A stretch of DNA of 64,000 bases from Cercospora beticola (GCF_033473495.1 NC_088941.1:310001-374000), one strand, 5' to 3'; counted from the first letter of the stretch, positions 20,590 through 32,600 are shown. Notes: generated from the sequence alone by a model not told the origin. A program made the numbers and translations.

Positions 20590-21741
20590 TAACACCTGGC
20601 GACATGGTGTATGTGCCTCTGTTTGAGTGTGACGTAATGCTGTGTACGACATGGTGACGAATGTGATGTTGTTGTGCGGTAGATTATTCACGAGATGGAT
20701 CTGGTACCTGCGTAAAGAGTTTCTTCGCTAATGTGTGTTGGAAGGAGCAGGGGTGTGTAGAATGTATAGCGAAATAACAGTAGAAGAAACTAAAATTAAA
20801 GACGAATGCACGTCTGAGCTCTCTATTGGTAGCATGTCAAGTAATGCCATTACTTACTGCATTGTAGTGGTTCTCTACCATTGGGAACTCATTAAGAGCA
20901 TGGTGATTGGCAGGGGCTTTCATGACTCCCAAAAGTTTCCAGTCCAGAAGTCAAGAATGCATACGAACATTTGGTAAGTTGAGTGAGGCCACGAAAGGTA
21001 TCCACGCGCTCCTGGTAAAGACACCGGCCGACGACCCCATTCGACGACACCATCCGACTCCCGCTGTGCAGCAGGATAGATCCGCTGTAGGTGCTTGCCG
21101 AAGTGCAGTGACAAGCTCTTGTTGCACATCTCGAAGATAGGACTGGTGCAGGACTGCTCGAAGTGTCTTGGCAAAGAATGGGTCCATCAATTTTCTTGGC
21201 ACGCGCAACTTGAGATTGCGGCAATTAGTTCTCGTGGCCTCATTCTTGAAGTTTGAATCTAGCGTTGGAAGTATCCATGATGCCCATGGTCTGCAGCGAG
21301 TGGATCACATTGTTGTTGACATGCCGGCATTCTTCTGCGCGTCTGGCCAGTCCTCGTGATTGGTCTGCCGGGCGCTGATTTCATCCAAGTCAGGCCTGAT
21401 GTGCTCTACGTCTCGTGCAATATGCAGCATTCAACGTTCGTCTTCTCGCATTCAAAATGCACTGTGAGTTTCTAAGGACAAGCGTGATGTTTGGAACGTG
21501 AGGTCGGAGTTTACTGACCGAGGCCGCTGAGCTGCGTTATTGCCGACCAATCAGGGCTTCGCCGAGTCTTGGTCCGCAATGGCGGGCTAGCGTGCGTCTG
21601 AGCAGCGAGGAAGACTCCAGAAGGTCAGGCGAAGAATATCGAGTCCGGCCAAAACATCTTCTCCATCTCTCCCATCTTCCTCCCCTTCTCCCCCATCATC
21701 AATCGCTTGGAGTCGCGGCGTTGTCATCAAGCTTCTTCATC
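20590..21741. other. Divergent intergenic region upstream of hsp60
   Basis: This holds the promoters of the 19525-20589 gene (-) and hsp60 (+). Several short ORFs occur around 20890-21224 on both strands without domains. I looked for canonical heat-shock elements (alternating NGAAN/NTTCN) upstream of hsp60 and found no convincing array, only isolated AGAA/GAA motifs near 21619-21640. Confidence 0.5.
21655..21700 (+). promoter_or_regulatory. CT-rich tract upstream of hsp60
   Basis: A nearly pure pyrimidine run (CTTCTCCATCTCTCCCATCT onward) ends about 40 bp before the hsp60 ATG. Such tracts commonly mark transcription start zones of strongly expressed genes in filamentous fungi. The role here is inferred from position and composition. 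Confidence 0.5.
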
Positions 21742-23544
21742 ATGCAGCGCGTTCTCTCATCCACACCCCGAGCTGCGGCTCGTCAGGCGAGAATACGGCC
21801 CGGCTCATTGACGCAACAACGATTCGCACACAAGGAGCTCAAGTTCGGCGTCGAGGGCCGCGCTGCTCTGCTGACCGGTGTTGAGACTCTCGCCAAGGCT
21901 GTGGCGACGACATTGGGCCCCAAGGGCCGCAATGTGCTGATTGAGTCCAGCTACGGCTCACCCAAGATCACCAAGGGTAAGCTCGAGACGACAGCGACCA
22001 TTTCCATCAACCCCAACTGACCACTTCTTCCAGACGGTGTGACAGTAGCAAAGGCCATCCAGCTCAAGGACAGGTTCGAGAACTTGGGCGCCAAGCTGCT
22101 TCAGGATGTTGCCAGCAAGACCAACGAGGTCGCTGGTGACGGCACCACCACCGCCACTGTTCTCGCCAACGCCATCTTCTCCGAGACCGTAAAGAACGTC
22201 GCCGCCGGCTGCAACCCAATGGACCTTCGCCGTGGTACACAGGCCGCCGTCGAGGCCGTCATCGAATACCTCAAGGCCAACAAGCGCGATATCACCACAT
22301 CAGAGGAGATCAAGCAGGTTGCAACCATCTCCGCCAACGGAGACACACACATCGGTGGTCTGCTCGCTACTGCCATGGAGAAGGTTGGAAAAGAGGGTGT
22401 CATCACTGTCAAGGAGGGCAAGACGATCGAGGACGAGCTTGAGGTTACCGAGGGTATGAAGTTCGACCGTGGTTTCATCTCGCCATACTTCATCACCGAC
22501 ACCAAGTCACAAAAGGTGGAATTCGAGAAGCCATTGATCCTTCTTTCCGAGAAGAAAATCTCGGCCGTTCAGGATATTGTGCCAGCTCTTGAAGCTTCCC
22601 AGCAGCAGCGCCGACCTCTGGTCATCATCGCTGAGGACATTGATGGCGAGGCCCTTGCCGTGTGCATCTTGAACAAGCTCCGTGGCCAGCTTCAAGTCGC
22701 TGCTGTCAAGGCTCCAGGCTTCGGTGACAACCGCAAGAGCATTCTCGGTGATATCGCGGTCTTGACCAACGGCACTGTTTTCACCGATGAGCTCGACATC
22801 AAGCTTGAGAAGGCCACCCCAGATCTTCTCGGTTCTACTGGATCTATCACCATCACTAAGGAGGACACTGTTATCTTGAACGGCGAGGGAAGCAAGGACA
22901 TGGTTGCCAACCGCTGCGAGCAGATCCGTGGTGTCATGGCTGACCCAACGACCAGCGACTACGAGAAGGAGAAGCTCCAGGAGCGTCTTGCCAAGCTTTC
23001 CGGTGGTGTCGCAGTCATCAAGGTCGGTGGTGCTTCTGAGGTTGAGGTCGGTGAGAAGAAGGACCGCATGGTCGATGCTCTCAACGCTACTCGTGCTGCC
23101 GTTGAGGAGGGTATTCTCCCAGGTGGTGGCACTGCTCTCCTCAAGGCCGCTGCCAACGCTCTCTCCGGCGTGAAGCCAGCCAACTTCGACCAGCAGCTCG
23201 GTGTCTCTATCGTCAAGCAGGCCATCACTCGTCCAGCTCGCAACATCGTTGAGAACGCTGGTCTCGAGGGCTCAGTCGTTGTTGGCAAGCTTATGGACGA
23301 ATTCGGCAAGGACTTCAACAAGGGTTTCGACAGTGCCAAGGGCGAGTACACCGACATGATCGCCGCTGGCATCTTGGATCCGTTCAAGGTTGTTCGCACT
23401 GGTCTCTCTGATGCCTCCGGCGTCGCTTCATTACTTGGTACCACCGAAGTTGCCATCGTTGAGGCACCCGAAGAGAAGGGCGCAGCCGGCGGCATGCCTG
23501 GAGGCATGGGCGGTATGGGCGGCATGGGTGGCGGTATGTTCTAA
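21742..23544 (+). CDS. hsp60: Mitochondrial chaperonin Hsp60
   Basis: Hsp60 is the group I chaperonin of the mitochondrial matrix, a double-ring ATPase that folds imported proteins with Hsp10. There are two exons, 21742-21976 and 22034-23544, giving 581 aa, the expected length. The N-terminus [20 protein letters not shown] is a typical amphipathic presequence, probably cleaved near RFA before HKELKFG. ATP-binding residues appear in [12 protein letters not shown] and in [15 protein letters not shown]. The C-terminus has the GGM repeat tail. Codon use is strongly biased to C/G-ending codons (GTC, AAG, CTC), as expected for an abundant protein. Confidence 0.98.
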
Positions 23545-24428
23545 ACTGCTCGCCCAGCCTGCTCGACCGACCTACACCACCTTGTACCCTGATCTCTCAT
23601 GATATATGAGTGCGAAGCCATGATACCCATGCCCGACTGGAATTCTGTTGCCGGTCTGTAACAACACTATTTTATACTACTACCAATCGTGCTTGTCTGG
23701 ATTGTACACACGATGGAAGCCAAGGCGAGAAGGAAAGAAAGCCAGCGAACGTTATACATACTAATCTCCGCTCTGAAAAGAAAGAGAATGGAATGGGTTT
23801 CTACCTTTGCATTGGGCGGCGTACGGCACGGCCCCATTGTGAGAGCCCGTGTAAATGGCCATTTGAGACAATTGTGTGTATTATAGTGTCACTGATAGCG
23901 TTTTGAAGAAAAGTGGTAGAAATGTGATGGGTGTTCGTCTTCCTTTTCTTCACTATGATGGAGTGGGACTTGGTACTGACTGAGAGATAGACGCTGTGAG
24001 CAATGATTCCACTCACCGATACCTCAAGTGGAAAGTCAGCGAATCTACACATCACAAGCTCACACTTGAGATCAAGCGGACCACTTCAAAGCAGCTATGG
24101 CACTTCACTTGAAGCCGCGAAATCAAACAGGAGCTGTCCGCTTGGATGCATAGTAGCATCGCTCACTTGAATGCGTTCACTCCACCGCGATCAAAAAGCT
24201 CGCACTCATCAACTCGTTTCACAAAACTTCCACCACAGTGACACTGACTTCTTGCGAACATCTCATTGATCTTCACCACGACAGCATTGCTTCCTTCGCC
24301 TCTTTGACAACACAGCACTACCTCCACCGATCTATCCACCGCAACAGCAATTGCCCCTCTCTCACTGCTTGATTGAGTGCAACAGCATTACCGCCGTACC
24401 TGAACTAACAACACCGATCTCCCTCAAC
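23545..24428. other. Intergenic, hsp60 3' flank and upstream of the 24429 gene
   Basis: Contains short ORFs only. The sequence just upstream of 24429 is C-rich with repeated CAACA/CACCG words. No RNA gene or repeat was recognised. Confidence 0.55.
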
Positions 24429-26143
24429 ATGGAAGAAGAGGATACGCTTTTCGTCCCTAGGGACAACTCCTCGCAGGCAGCCGGCGAGCGCAGTGAAGCC
24501 AGTATACGGGCTTCATCGCCAGCGTTAAGCCTCAGTGGAAGCATCTCCAGCAGTATTTTCTTCCAGGGGAACGCGAGAGATCTCGAGGAATTGGACATGG
24601 TTGACATAGCCTCTGTGGCTTCACTCCCTAATGAGATGGCAGATGCTGGAGTCAATGAGGCCAGAGCACATGACCTTCACAAGCGACCAAACAGCAAACC
24701 AGGTGGAGGACCAGACGATGATCGGGCTGATAGTGTGTTGGACGACGACGATTCCCGCGACTCAGATGACGGCTTCCCCGACCCAGCAGACGTGGAACCG
24801 TACAATGATCCAGAGTCAGAAGACTACGTGCTTCAACCAGGAGATCCAGGTTTCGTTGGCCCAATTTGTGAGCTTCCACAAGCACTGGCTCAAATTGAGT
24901 GTATTCCTCGAGTTCAATCTACTGACACTCACACCTAGACGCCCACAGCCCTGAGTGGCATACGCATCCTGTCCAGGGCTACACCCGTCATATCTACTAC
25001 GAGATAGGTTTCGACCGAAACAAGGTACCAGCCGCAAACGCCACACGCGAAGTACTTCTGCATGATGGTCGCTGCCGGCCCATGATTGAATTCTTCGACA
25101 GATGCACAGTTGCAGAGACGATCGATGTGCATTTTCCGGATCATTCACCCCTGAGAGTATGGAACGAGTTCTGGGCTGCAGAGAGCGCGCTTTGGGACAA
25201 AGCGACTCTGATCCATATTCACTTCCATGGTAGATCGTGGGGAAGAAACGAGGATTACACCTGGTGAGTGAGCTGGAATCGATCGGAACTTTCCCTCGTG
25301 CCTGCTAATCTGCTTCTCAGGAAAGTACCGGGCCTCGCACGCCCTTTGAAGGTCTACGCCTTCATGCAAGAGCTCAACGAAACTGATTCTGACATTGTGT
25401 ACCTTCTGGACACCTGGATCAATACCAGGTTCAAGCGCTTCCATCGTACACACGCCATGACGGAGTTCATTCTAGCGGGCATGAGCGAACCTGTCAGGGG
25501 CACTGGTGAGCAAAGAGCTACTTTCGAGGGCGATTTTAGCCTTGCTTTTCCTCGCATTCTGGGAGACTATCTCGAAGATCGACGATACGATCACGCACAT
25601 CTCCAGAGGGCTATTATGGACTACATTCGGGATCCAAGAACAGTCCAACAACTCGAAGGCTTCGAGGAGCTTCAATCGACACCAGAACTCATGAGATGGG
25701 ACAAGTCTCTTAGCAATAACTGTCTCCGAATCTGGGACCTGAAGCCAAGCAAGGCAAGCGCAAAGAGAGGCATCGAGATTTGGAGAATCAAAGTGGACCC
25801 ATACATTTGCCAGGTCACAGGTCTCATGCATTTCTGTCGCAAGCGAATTCAACCCGAACCCGAGCCTCCAGAAGAAGGAACTCCCGAACCAGCTGATGAG
25901 GAGATGGAGGATGTGCCAGATTGGGCGCCCGAGGAGGAAGACCACGATGAGGGCTTTGTGTCCGACGAGGAGGAAGAACAGGGCTCTTGCGACGGTGATG
26001 GAGGCGGAGATGGAGGCGATGATGACAACGATGGAGGTGGAGCAGGCAGTGGAAGCGCCAGCGGCAGCTCGCCTGCGGATCTGGTGAACATGAACATGCA
26101 TGGGGGCGAGGACGACGACGACATGCCTCATGATAATTTCTAG
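24429..26143 (+). CDS. Hypothetical protein with acidic C-terminal tail
   Basis: I do not recognise this 528-aa protein. There are three exons, 24429-24867, 24939-25263 and 25321-26143; donors are GTGAGC and GTGAGT, and intron 1 has a CTGAC branch site. It starts MEEEDTLFVPRDNSSQ, and the first 150 residues are acidic and disordered. A folded region of about 200 residues follows, with HTHPVQGYTRHIYYEIGFDR, VWNEFWAAESALWDKATLIH, KVYAFMQELNETDSDIVYLL and a GTGEQRATFEGDFSLAFPRI block. The last 100 residues are Asp/Glu/Gly-rich, ending MPHDNF. The folded core is coherent and likely conserved, but its function is unknown. No signal peptide or membrane helix is present. Confidence 0.7.
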
Positions 26144-26501
26144 GTGATGCTTTGGGTTTGGGCTTGACAGGATTAGGAGAGCTGGGCTCTCGTGATCTGC
26201 ATTTGCATCGACTAAGGAGGGAGGGCACAACGGACAGCAACGAAGCGGCTGATCATAGCCTAACGGCTTCTTGTACTTCAAGAGCATCATCAGCTCAGGA
26301 CATCAATATTTAGAATCTCGGTGCCATGGTGCTGCTTGCCTGCAGCTTCACCAACACAGAGCAAGAGACACGACATGCAGCATAGGAAGCATAGGGAATC
26401 AACAAGTTGACGATACACATCGTGCACGATAGAGACGTTGAAGTTGACACTGAAGTTCTCGCTTGATTGACTCTTCTACTGAGCGGTGCGAGGATAGATG
26501 T
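26144..26501. other. Short convergent intergenic region
   Basis: These 358 bp lie between the 3' ends of the 24429 gene (+) and rtt109 (-). Only antisense ORFs that overlap the flanking genes cross it. Confidence 0.6.
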
Positions 26502-28088
26502 TCAGCTTGCCGGCTTTGGCTTCTTCCTAACCATGCCAGCACCAAGCACATTGACAGCAGGCTGCTGTGATTCTGATGCTGGCTCGGCTTTCCTCTTCTT
26601 CCTGATCATGCCGCTCATGTCGTTCACTCCCGCGCCATTCGCCGCTGTGGCTGACGCAGCAATTTCTACTTGCGCCGTGCCCACGACGTCCACGGCGAAA
26701 TCCCCATTCAGCCCGGCGATGCTTTGCACTTCCGCAGTCCACTTCGTCGTGGACCAAATCGCAGCCTCAAGCGTGGAGAAGTCGAGGTGCAGCATCGTAG
26801 ACATCGCTTTGTCGTAGCCATCCGCGTTGACGAGTATTCCATGACCAGATTCGGCGTCGAGCTGTGCTTGCATGTCGAGCAAGTTTGACTGAGTTGATTT
26901 GATCTTTGGCAGACGAGGCACGATCACACCCGTGAGGGGCTTGCGCTTCCGCTTCTTGGGGCTGCCACTGGTAGCCGCGGCGTTCTTAGGCTGACTTGTG
27001 GGCGCGGCTTCCACCGAAACGGTCGAGTCTTGACTGTCTGCGTTCATGACAGCGATATTATCACTGCCAAACACATCATCCTCGTCCTTGTTTGGCGAGA
27101 TCACCAGCCAGAGAAACCCCACCACTCGACCCGATGAGCACTCCTGTCGGAACTCCATCTGTTCCCAGAACTGATCCAGACTCATGACTGATTTCCATCG
27201 AGCGCTCTTAACTTTCGATGGACTAGCGGTGAGTTGTGAGTCCTGAGCTACACCAATCTCATCGTCAAGGTCTGATATGAATCTTGCTTTTGGGTCATCC
27301 GGGAACCGAGGAAGTAGACATCGCGGCGGTGCATGTTCAGGCACGCCACGGGTTCGACCAAGCTCTATCAAAGGATGGCCGGGTAGCCATCTTGGCTTCG
27401 AGGCAGCAGCACTGGGCGGCATGAACGATTTCAGCTCTGTCTTTGCGTATCCAGGCACAGTCAAATAGCCTTGATAGCGCGGCAGTTCTTCAGCATTCGC
27501 ATCGTCTGTTTTGGCGATTGGTATAATCGGATCCAGAACGCGAGCCCACCATCTGATGAGTTGCCGATCGTCCAGAACATGCTTGCCTTTGTCGTCAGAA
27601 GATCCCGGGAACAGATATTGTGATTGAGCTCGAGCAAAAAGTGAAACAACAATCTTTCGATTCGGACGCTTCCGCCTCTCCTTCTCCGCCAGCCACTTCA
27701 AAAACGTTGTCACAGCAGTCTTAACAGGAGATGGCCTTATTCGGGGAACATAAGCAGTAGAGTCGACCTTGCTTACGAATATAGTGGTGAGTTTCCTCGT
27801 AGTATAGACCAGAACCTCAATCGCAAAATTGATGACATCGCCAGTGCCTGATTGAGGTAAAGCACTAGCATCGGCACTGACTGTCAAGAAGTGACTGGCC
27901 AATCGGGTCTTTTCTGGATTTTGTCCTGGTAAGGATGAGAAGAGCGAGTCGCAAGGCTTGGGCGGAGAATGAAGGTATCGGGTTTTGCAATGGAAGCCTG
28001 TGGGTAGCGCGTCTTGAAGCTCGTCCTTAAGTGATCTTGCATCTAGCTTCTCTCCATTGGCCGGGTTATTGCTCGATGTCGATGTCAT
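26502..28088 (-). CDS. rtt109: Histone acetyltransferase Rtt109 (H3K56)
   Basis: Rtt109 is the fungal acetyltransferase that, with Asf1 or Vps75, acetylates H3K56 on newly made histones for replication-coupled assembly and DNA-damage tolerance. It is a single exon of 528 aa from MTSTSSNNPANGEK. An upstream in-frame Met at 28178 adds 30 hydrophobic residues and is not preferred. Family blocks seen: HCKTRYLHSPPKPCDSLFSS, INFAIEVLVYTTRKLTTIFV, VVSLFARAQSQYLFPGS, KHVLDDRQLIRWWARVLDP and WEQMEFRQECSSGRVVGFLW. A long linker with PKKRKRKPL (likely nuclear localisation) follows, and the C-terminus MVRKKPKPAS matches the family's basic end. It diverges from the mL57 gene. Confidence 0.95.
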   Translation of the reverse strand: MTSTSSNNPANGEKLDARSLKDELQDALPTGFHCKTRYLHSPPKPCDSLFSSLPGQNPEKTRLASHFLTVSADASALPQSGTGDVINFAIEVLVYTTRKLTTIFVSKVDSTAYVPRIRPSPVKTAVTTFLKWLAEKERRKRPNRKIVVSLFARAQSQYLFPGSSDDKGKHVLDDRQLIRWWARVLDPIIPIAKTDDANAEELPRYQGYLTVPGYAKTELKSFMPPSAAASKPRWLPGHPLIELGRTRGVPEHAPPRCLLPRFPDDPKARFISDLDDEIGVAQDSQLTASPSKVKSARWKSVMSLDQFWEQMEFRQECSSGRVVGFLWLVISPNKDEDDVFGSDNIAVMNADSQDSTVSVEAAPTSQPKNAAATSGSPKKRKRKPLTGVIVPRLPKIKSTQSNLLDMQAQLDAESGHGILVNADGYDKAMSTMLHLDFSTLEAAIWSTTKWTAEVQSIAGLNGDFAVDVVGTAQVEIAASATAANGAGVNDMSGMIRKKRKAEPASESQQPAVNVLGAGMVRKKPKPAS

Positions 28089-28404
28089 GCTGGGAGGAAG
28101 TATGCTTTGATGTAATATACGAGGCACCAAAAAAAACCTCAGTCTTGCAGTACCCAATGGCAGGAACAGGAGACTCAAAGACTTTGCGTCAATAGAAGAT
28201 GGTAGATAATCTCAGTTCTGATGCTGGCAACTAGGAGACGCGTCAAAGTGCACGCGAGCCCCATCGCGAATTCCAATTCAGAAGCGGTTGTGGTGCCTCA
28301 GGCATTAAAGCCGAACCTCACTTCCGTCCTCGCCGCATACGCTGCCCTTCCTCACGCTGGACGAACATCCATTGCCAGCAAGAACGACATAGCCACCGCC
28401 CGCC
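28089..28404. promoter_or_regulatory. Divergent region, rtt109 / mL57
   Basis: These 316 bp separate the two start codons and hold both promoters. An A-rich run (CCAAAAAAAACC) lies about 40 bp upstream of the rtt109 ATG. No specific site was assigned. Confidence 0.5.
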
Positions 28405-29229
28405 ATGAACCCATCACGCCCTTCATTCGTCTGCTCAAGCTGCGCGCGGGCTCTACGATCATTCACGAAGCCACAGACCACGCGACATTTTTCCGTTTCA
28501 GTCTCCAATCGCATCAATGACAGCGTGCCCGAAGATCCAGCACAACTCCCCCGATGGAGGCAGACTCCCGCACGACTGCAACAGCCTGTCCGTCTAAGAC
28601 CACGTAGCGAACACTCAATATCATGGCGTGTAAACTCCGATCCAGAAAAGCTCGATGCTGTCTACGACAACTTTCTCGGCCGCATAGGAGGGAATCAACG
28701 AGGGCGAGAACTTTTGGATGAACAGACAAAGGTAGGTTGCATTGAATCAGGTCTATCGTCAGAACATAGAGTCACTGACCTTTCCCAGTGGATAGCAACA
28801 ACCCACAAATCTCACGAACACGGCCATCAGGGCTTCAACGACCGCCTCGCATATCTTGGGAAACGCATTCTCGATCTCCAATGCTCCCTCGCCCTACTCA
28901 ACGCCCCAGTGCCTTCGAACCTCGCCGAGCTCCCTTCAAACGAAGTCTTCAAACACTCCGCGCTAGAAGGTCTTGAGAACATCACTCCATTCAACAAAAC
29001 TACCATCCTTCATAAATCGCGCTTGTCAGCGCTCGCGTCACAATATGGCTTGGATAAAGTTGTCAGGTGGAAGCCACGAGATCCTGAGAATCTGAAGTTG
29101 AGTGGAATTGATGCCGTTCTGGCGCAATCGATTTTTGCGATCGTGGGCGCAGTGGCTTTGCAAAGGGGCGGAGAATTGGCGGCGAGGACAGCAAGAGAAA
29201 GGGTTCTTGCGCCATTGGGGCTGCGATGA
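28405..29229 (+). CDS. mrpl15: Mitochondrial large-subunit ribosomal protein mL57 (Mrpl15)
   Basis: This is a mitoribosomal protein of the 54S subunit with an RNase III-like fold lacking nuclease activity in known members. There are two exons, 28405-28731 and 28789-29229, giving 255 aa. The N-terminus MNPSRPSFVCSSCARALRSF plus a basic stretch ending HFSVSVSNR is a presequence. The RNase III-like core includes WIATTHKSHEHGHQGFNDRL, AYLGKRILDLQCSLALLN, KSRLSALASQYGLDKVVRW and SGIDAVLAQSIFAIVGAVAL. The 57-nt intron is a multiple of three and has no in-frame stop, so an unspliced mRNA would give a 274-aa protein with 19 extra residues just before WIATTHKS. The spliced form matches the family better. 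Confidence 0.88.
   Translation: MNPSRPSFVCSSCARALRSFTKPQTTRHFSVSVSNRINDSVPEDPAQLPRWRQTPARLQQPVRLRPRSEHSISWRVNSDPEKLDAVYDNFLGRIGGNQRGRELLDEQTKVGCIESGLSSEHRVTDLSQWIATTHKSHEHGHQGFNDRLAYLGKRILDLQCSLALLNAPVPSNLAELPSNEVFKHSALEGLENITPFNKTTILHKSRLSALASQYGLDKVVRWKPRDPENLKLSGIDAVLAQSIFAIVGAVALQRGGELAARTARERVLAPLGLR
28732..28788 (+). other. In-frame stopless 57-nt intron of mL57
   Basis: The GTAGGT donor, an internal CACTGACC branch-like sequence and the TTTCCCAG acceptor mark an intron. Its length of 57 is divisible by three and it contains no stop in the host frame. Confidence 0.75.
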
Positions 29230-29669
29230 AAGGTTGGATATTGCAGTTTACGGGAACATATGGCAGGTGTGTATCAAGAGGGACACCGCTTCTCTGAGCG
29301 CGACGAAAGCCTTGAGCCTCGGCAGTGCTTCTCAGTCCTCTGCTTGAAAGCTGCTGGGACCGTGGACGGCACGCGGCAGGTCTGGTGCGAGGAGAGAATA
29401 GATGCTACATGATCAGAGCGGATCTCGGAGAAAGAGCAGAGCGCGATGTCTTTGGGAGAAAACTTCCCAAAAAGTGTGAAGGCATCCCACAACGCTGGCG
29501 AATCGCCGCGATGTCTGATATAATACACATACTGTACAGTAGGCTCTGCGATACGCAGTGCCATCTTGGGTATCATGAGCAACATCCATCAGCTCCACCT
29601 TTTACCAGCAAGCAGCTAGCAATCCCACAAGCCAGGAACATCCGTCCATTCCATCTTCTCGTACAATCA
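29230..29669. other. Convergent intergenic region
   Basis: These 440 bp hold the 3' flanks of mL57 (+) and the Rad9/Crb2-type gene (-). No independent gene is supported. Confidence 0.6.
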
Positions 29670-32600
29670 TTACTCGACCAAAGCCTCCAGAATAAGACTC
29701 TGAATCACGAACTCGTCATTGACAAGCTTCACAACTCCATCCGTAGCCGACATCTTCTCCGGAGCGACATTGTTCGCCTCGCTTCCGCGTTTCTTCTTCT
29801 TGCTTGCAGCTGCAGCCCTACCAAAGAGAACCTTCTCAGCTTCGGCCACAGAAGAATCGACGTACACCCACTTCCAGGTGTCAGGATCATCGAGTGTGAG
29901 TTTCTTCGCCTCTGCTATGTCGTAAACACGCTTGACTCGGCCTGCGCCACAAGCCAGTGTCAAGAATGCAAAAGTCTTGCGCTTCTCCATGTTCGCGGAG
30001 CCAGTCTTTGGAGCCACAAGGATCAAACTTTCGTTCCTCAGAAGGCGCATTCGGTTCTCGACAAGGTCGCTCAGAACGGCAGTGGCCGCATCGTAAGGAG
30101 TTAGAGAGCGTGATCGTACAGCATTCAAGTATGTGCTTTCTCCAGCTGGCAGAAGATAACGATCCCATGGCAAAGGTCCGCTCTGATCTCCAGCGGGGTT
30201 CTTTGTACTCTCCAAGGAGTGCAGTATCCAGCGACCTGAGATCGTTGGTAGACCTAAAGCCAGTGCCTGCATGTACTTTGCACGTCTGCTGTGACGATCT
30301 GCGATGAGCGCAGCGAACTTGAGGTCCTTGAACTTGCTCTTGAGTTGGAGACCAGGATTTGATTCCGCGTGATCCTTCCTACGTGGCGACTTCTTTGATG
30401 GGGTGCCCGCATTTTTGCCGTTGATGTCGGGCAGATCGAACAGTTCTTCGAAACCCTCCTCCAAAACAGTACCACCGTGTTGCTGGATCAAATCCGTCAC
30501 CTGCTGCTTCTCTTCGTCGGGCGTGACATAAGAGATGGCAAACGCCATACCATCAAAGATGGCACTAGTCGAACTCGTTGCCGATGAAGACGCCAGGGAC
30601 GTCTCTCGCAGATTGGACGGACGTGCAGACTTGGTCTTTGCAGAAGGAGCGTAGGCTCGCCGAGGTCGTGAGGAGGGCGATCCTGCAGCAGAAGGAGTAC
30701 TGGTGCGGGCGCTTGTAGGAGTTGAGGGTCGTGTCGTGATTGCATCAGACGGAGGTTCAAATGCTCGGTCTTTGAAGGGGTGCCACATCATGAACGTCAA
30801 GTACAAGAGATTAACCAGTACTGTCTGGGTCACGTCTGCAGCTTCCGAGGAGGTGGATTTCGACAGGCTCTCACGATCCCCCTTCAGCTGCACTTTGACA
30901 TGAGTGTGGCCATAGATGTCGGTACCTAGCGCACGCTCCTCGTCAGTTGTTGCGACCGGTCCAAAGCCGACCACGACCCAATTCTTCTTGCGCTTCTTGT
31001 CATCATCGACCTTGACGACGTCACCGAGGCGCAACTCGAGACGGCGGACATGATAGTACTCAATATTTGTGACAGTGTTGTCGTCAAACTTGACCTTGTA
31101 GGTCGTGTGATCCGGAGATGCTCCGAGCCAAGTAGCAGGATAGAAGTGCTGTGGCGTGCCTTTGAACAATACGAAAACACGTTCTGGAGCGACGACTACT
31201 GGTTCAGTGGTTGGGGTAATGACATCCGCACCAGCACCGACTAGGTCCAATGATGTTGACGAACGCGTAGCACGACTCTGTGTTGAAGGTTGCCCTTCGC
31301 CTTCCTCCGCTGAGATAGGCGTTGTCTCCAGATTCGGTGACGGAATGGCAGCAGATCCCTGATCGCTTGCGGCTTGTTGCTCGCTGTCATGAGGTTCATC
31401 ATCGCCACTCACAGGTGTGAGCGCTCTGGCCGTGCTGGTCCTACCTGAAGCCTGGACCCCTGACTTCGCTGACTTGCGCCGAGACCCTCGAGAATATGTC
31501 TTCTGTTTCGACTTCTTTCCCTTAGTGGAAGTTCGCAAAGACACAAGCTGTGATACGGCAGCACGACCAGCCTCTTCGCGAATTCGCACGCTCTCAGTAG
31601 TCGATTCGCGTGTCTTCTCGTCCTCATCGTCAGTCAAGACAGCCAACATCTGGTTCGCTTTGCTTGGACTGTCCATGAGCGCTGGAGGCGGCGAAGGGCT
31701 TCGGCTCTCCATCGCGTTTGAACGAGCATTCCCAAACTCGACGGACGCTGCCTCAACGATGTTCTGCCCCTCGGAAACAGCTCCTGCCTCTGTTGAAAAT
31801 GGCCCATCTATGGTCAACGCAGCGCCCGCATCGCTTTCCTGCAGAGCATTGATCTCGGTGCTCTCGCCCTCGCCTCCTGAACGCCTGTGAGGCGATATTG
31901 CGGTGATGGACGAGTTCTTATGGCTCCGCTTGACTCGCTTAGTTCTCGGAGTCTCGACATGATCGTCTGACATTAGGTCGTGCACCTGTTTGTCTTCGGC
32001 AGTAAAGAGCGTATCCACGAGGGCCACAACATCTGGCTGGCTATAGTCTATGCCCATGCTGTGGTTCATTGGCATCGACCCTGATGCAGCGAAATCTGCA
32101 AAACGACGAATGGAGGGCGACTGGTCCGTGGACTTGCTTCGCTGACTCTGTCCCAGCTGCTGCGATAGACCGACCATTTTGTTCCTTGCGGGTGATGGTG
32201 CCGAGCCAGATACATGCGTGCGTGCAGTCGAATATAGTGGCACACTGTCATCCGGCCCATTTGCTGAATGCAATTCCGAAACTCCGTTCTCGATCACATC
32301 GCTTTCCTGAACCTCTGCTTGCTCAGCATGCCCCAGAGGACCGGGTCTACCCTTCGACGCTTCAACATGATCGTCGTAGATAGGATTCGCGTTCACTTGA
32401 ACAGGAGGGCTGCTTGGAATCCTGTTGCCACTGACACTCGTCTCAGTGCTTTCTTCGGTCTGCAGTTGCGAGGCGGCAACTCGGCTTTGCTCGCTGGCAT
32501 GAGGAGCTCTGAGTAATGCTGTGTCTTCACTGGTCCTGCCCTGGTGCTGTGAGCCAGGTACGTATGATGAGTATTGTACTGCCTGCTGTGATGCCGAAGG

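Noticed and set aside
21480..21741. Heat-shock element upstream of hsp60
   Set aside because: Only scattered GAA/AGAA words were seen, without the alternating inverted 5-bp units needed to claim an element.
25840..26124. CRISPR-like or minisatellite signal in the GGAGGCGGAGATGG stretch
   Set aside because: It is the Asp/Gly/Glu-rich coding tail of the 24429 gene, not a spaced repeat array.
30770..30850. Possible intron in the Tudor region of the Rad9/Crb2-type gene
   Set aside because: The segment LLYLTFMMWHPFKDRAFEP matches the conserved strand that closes the fungal Tudor module, so it was kept as coding.
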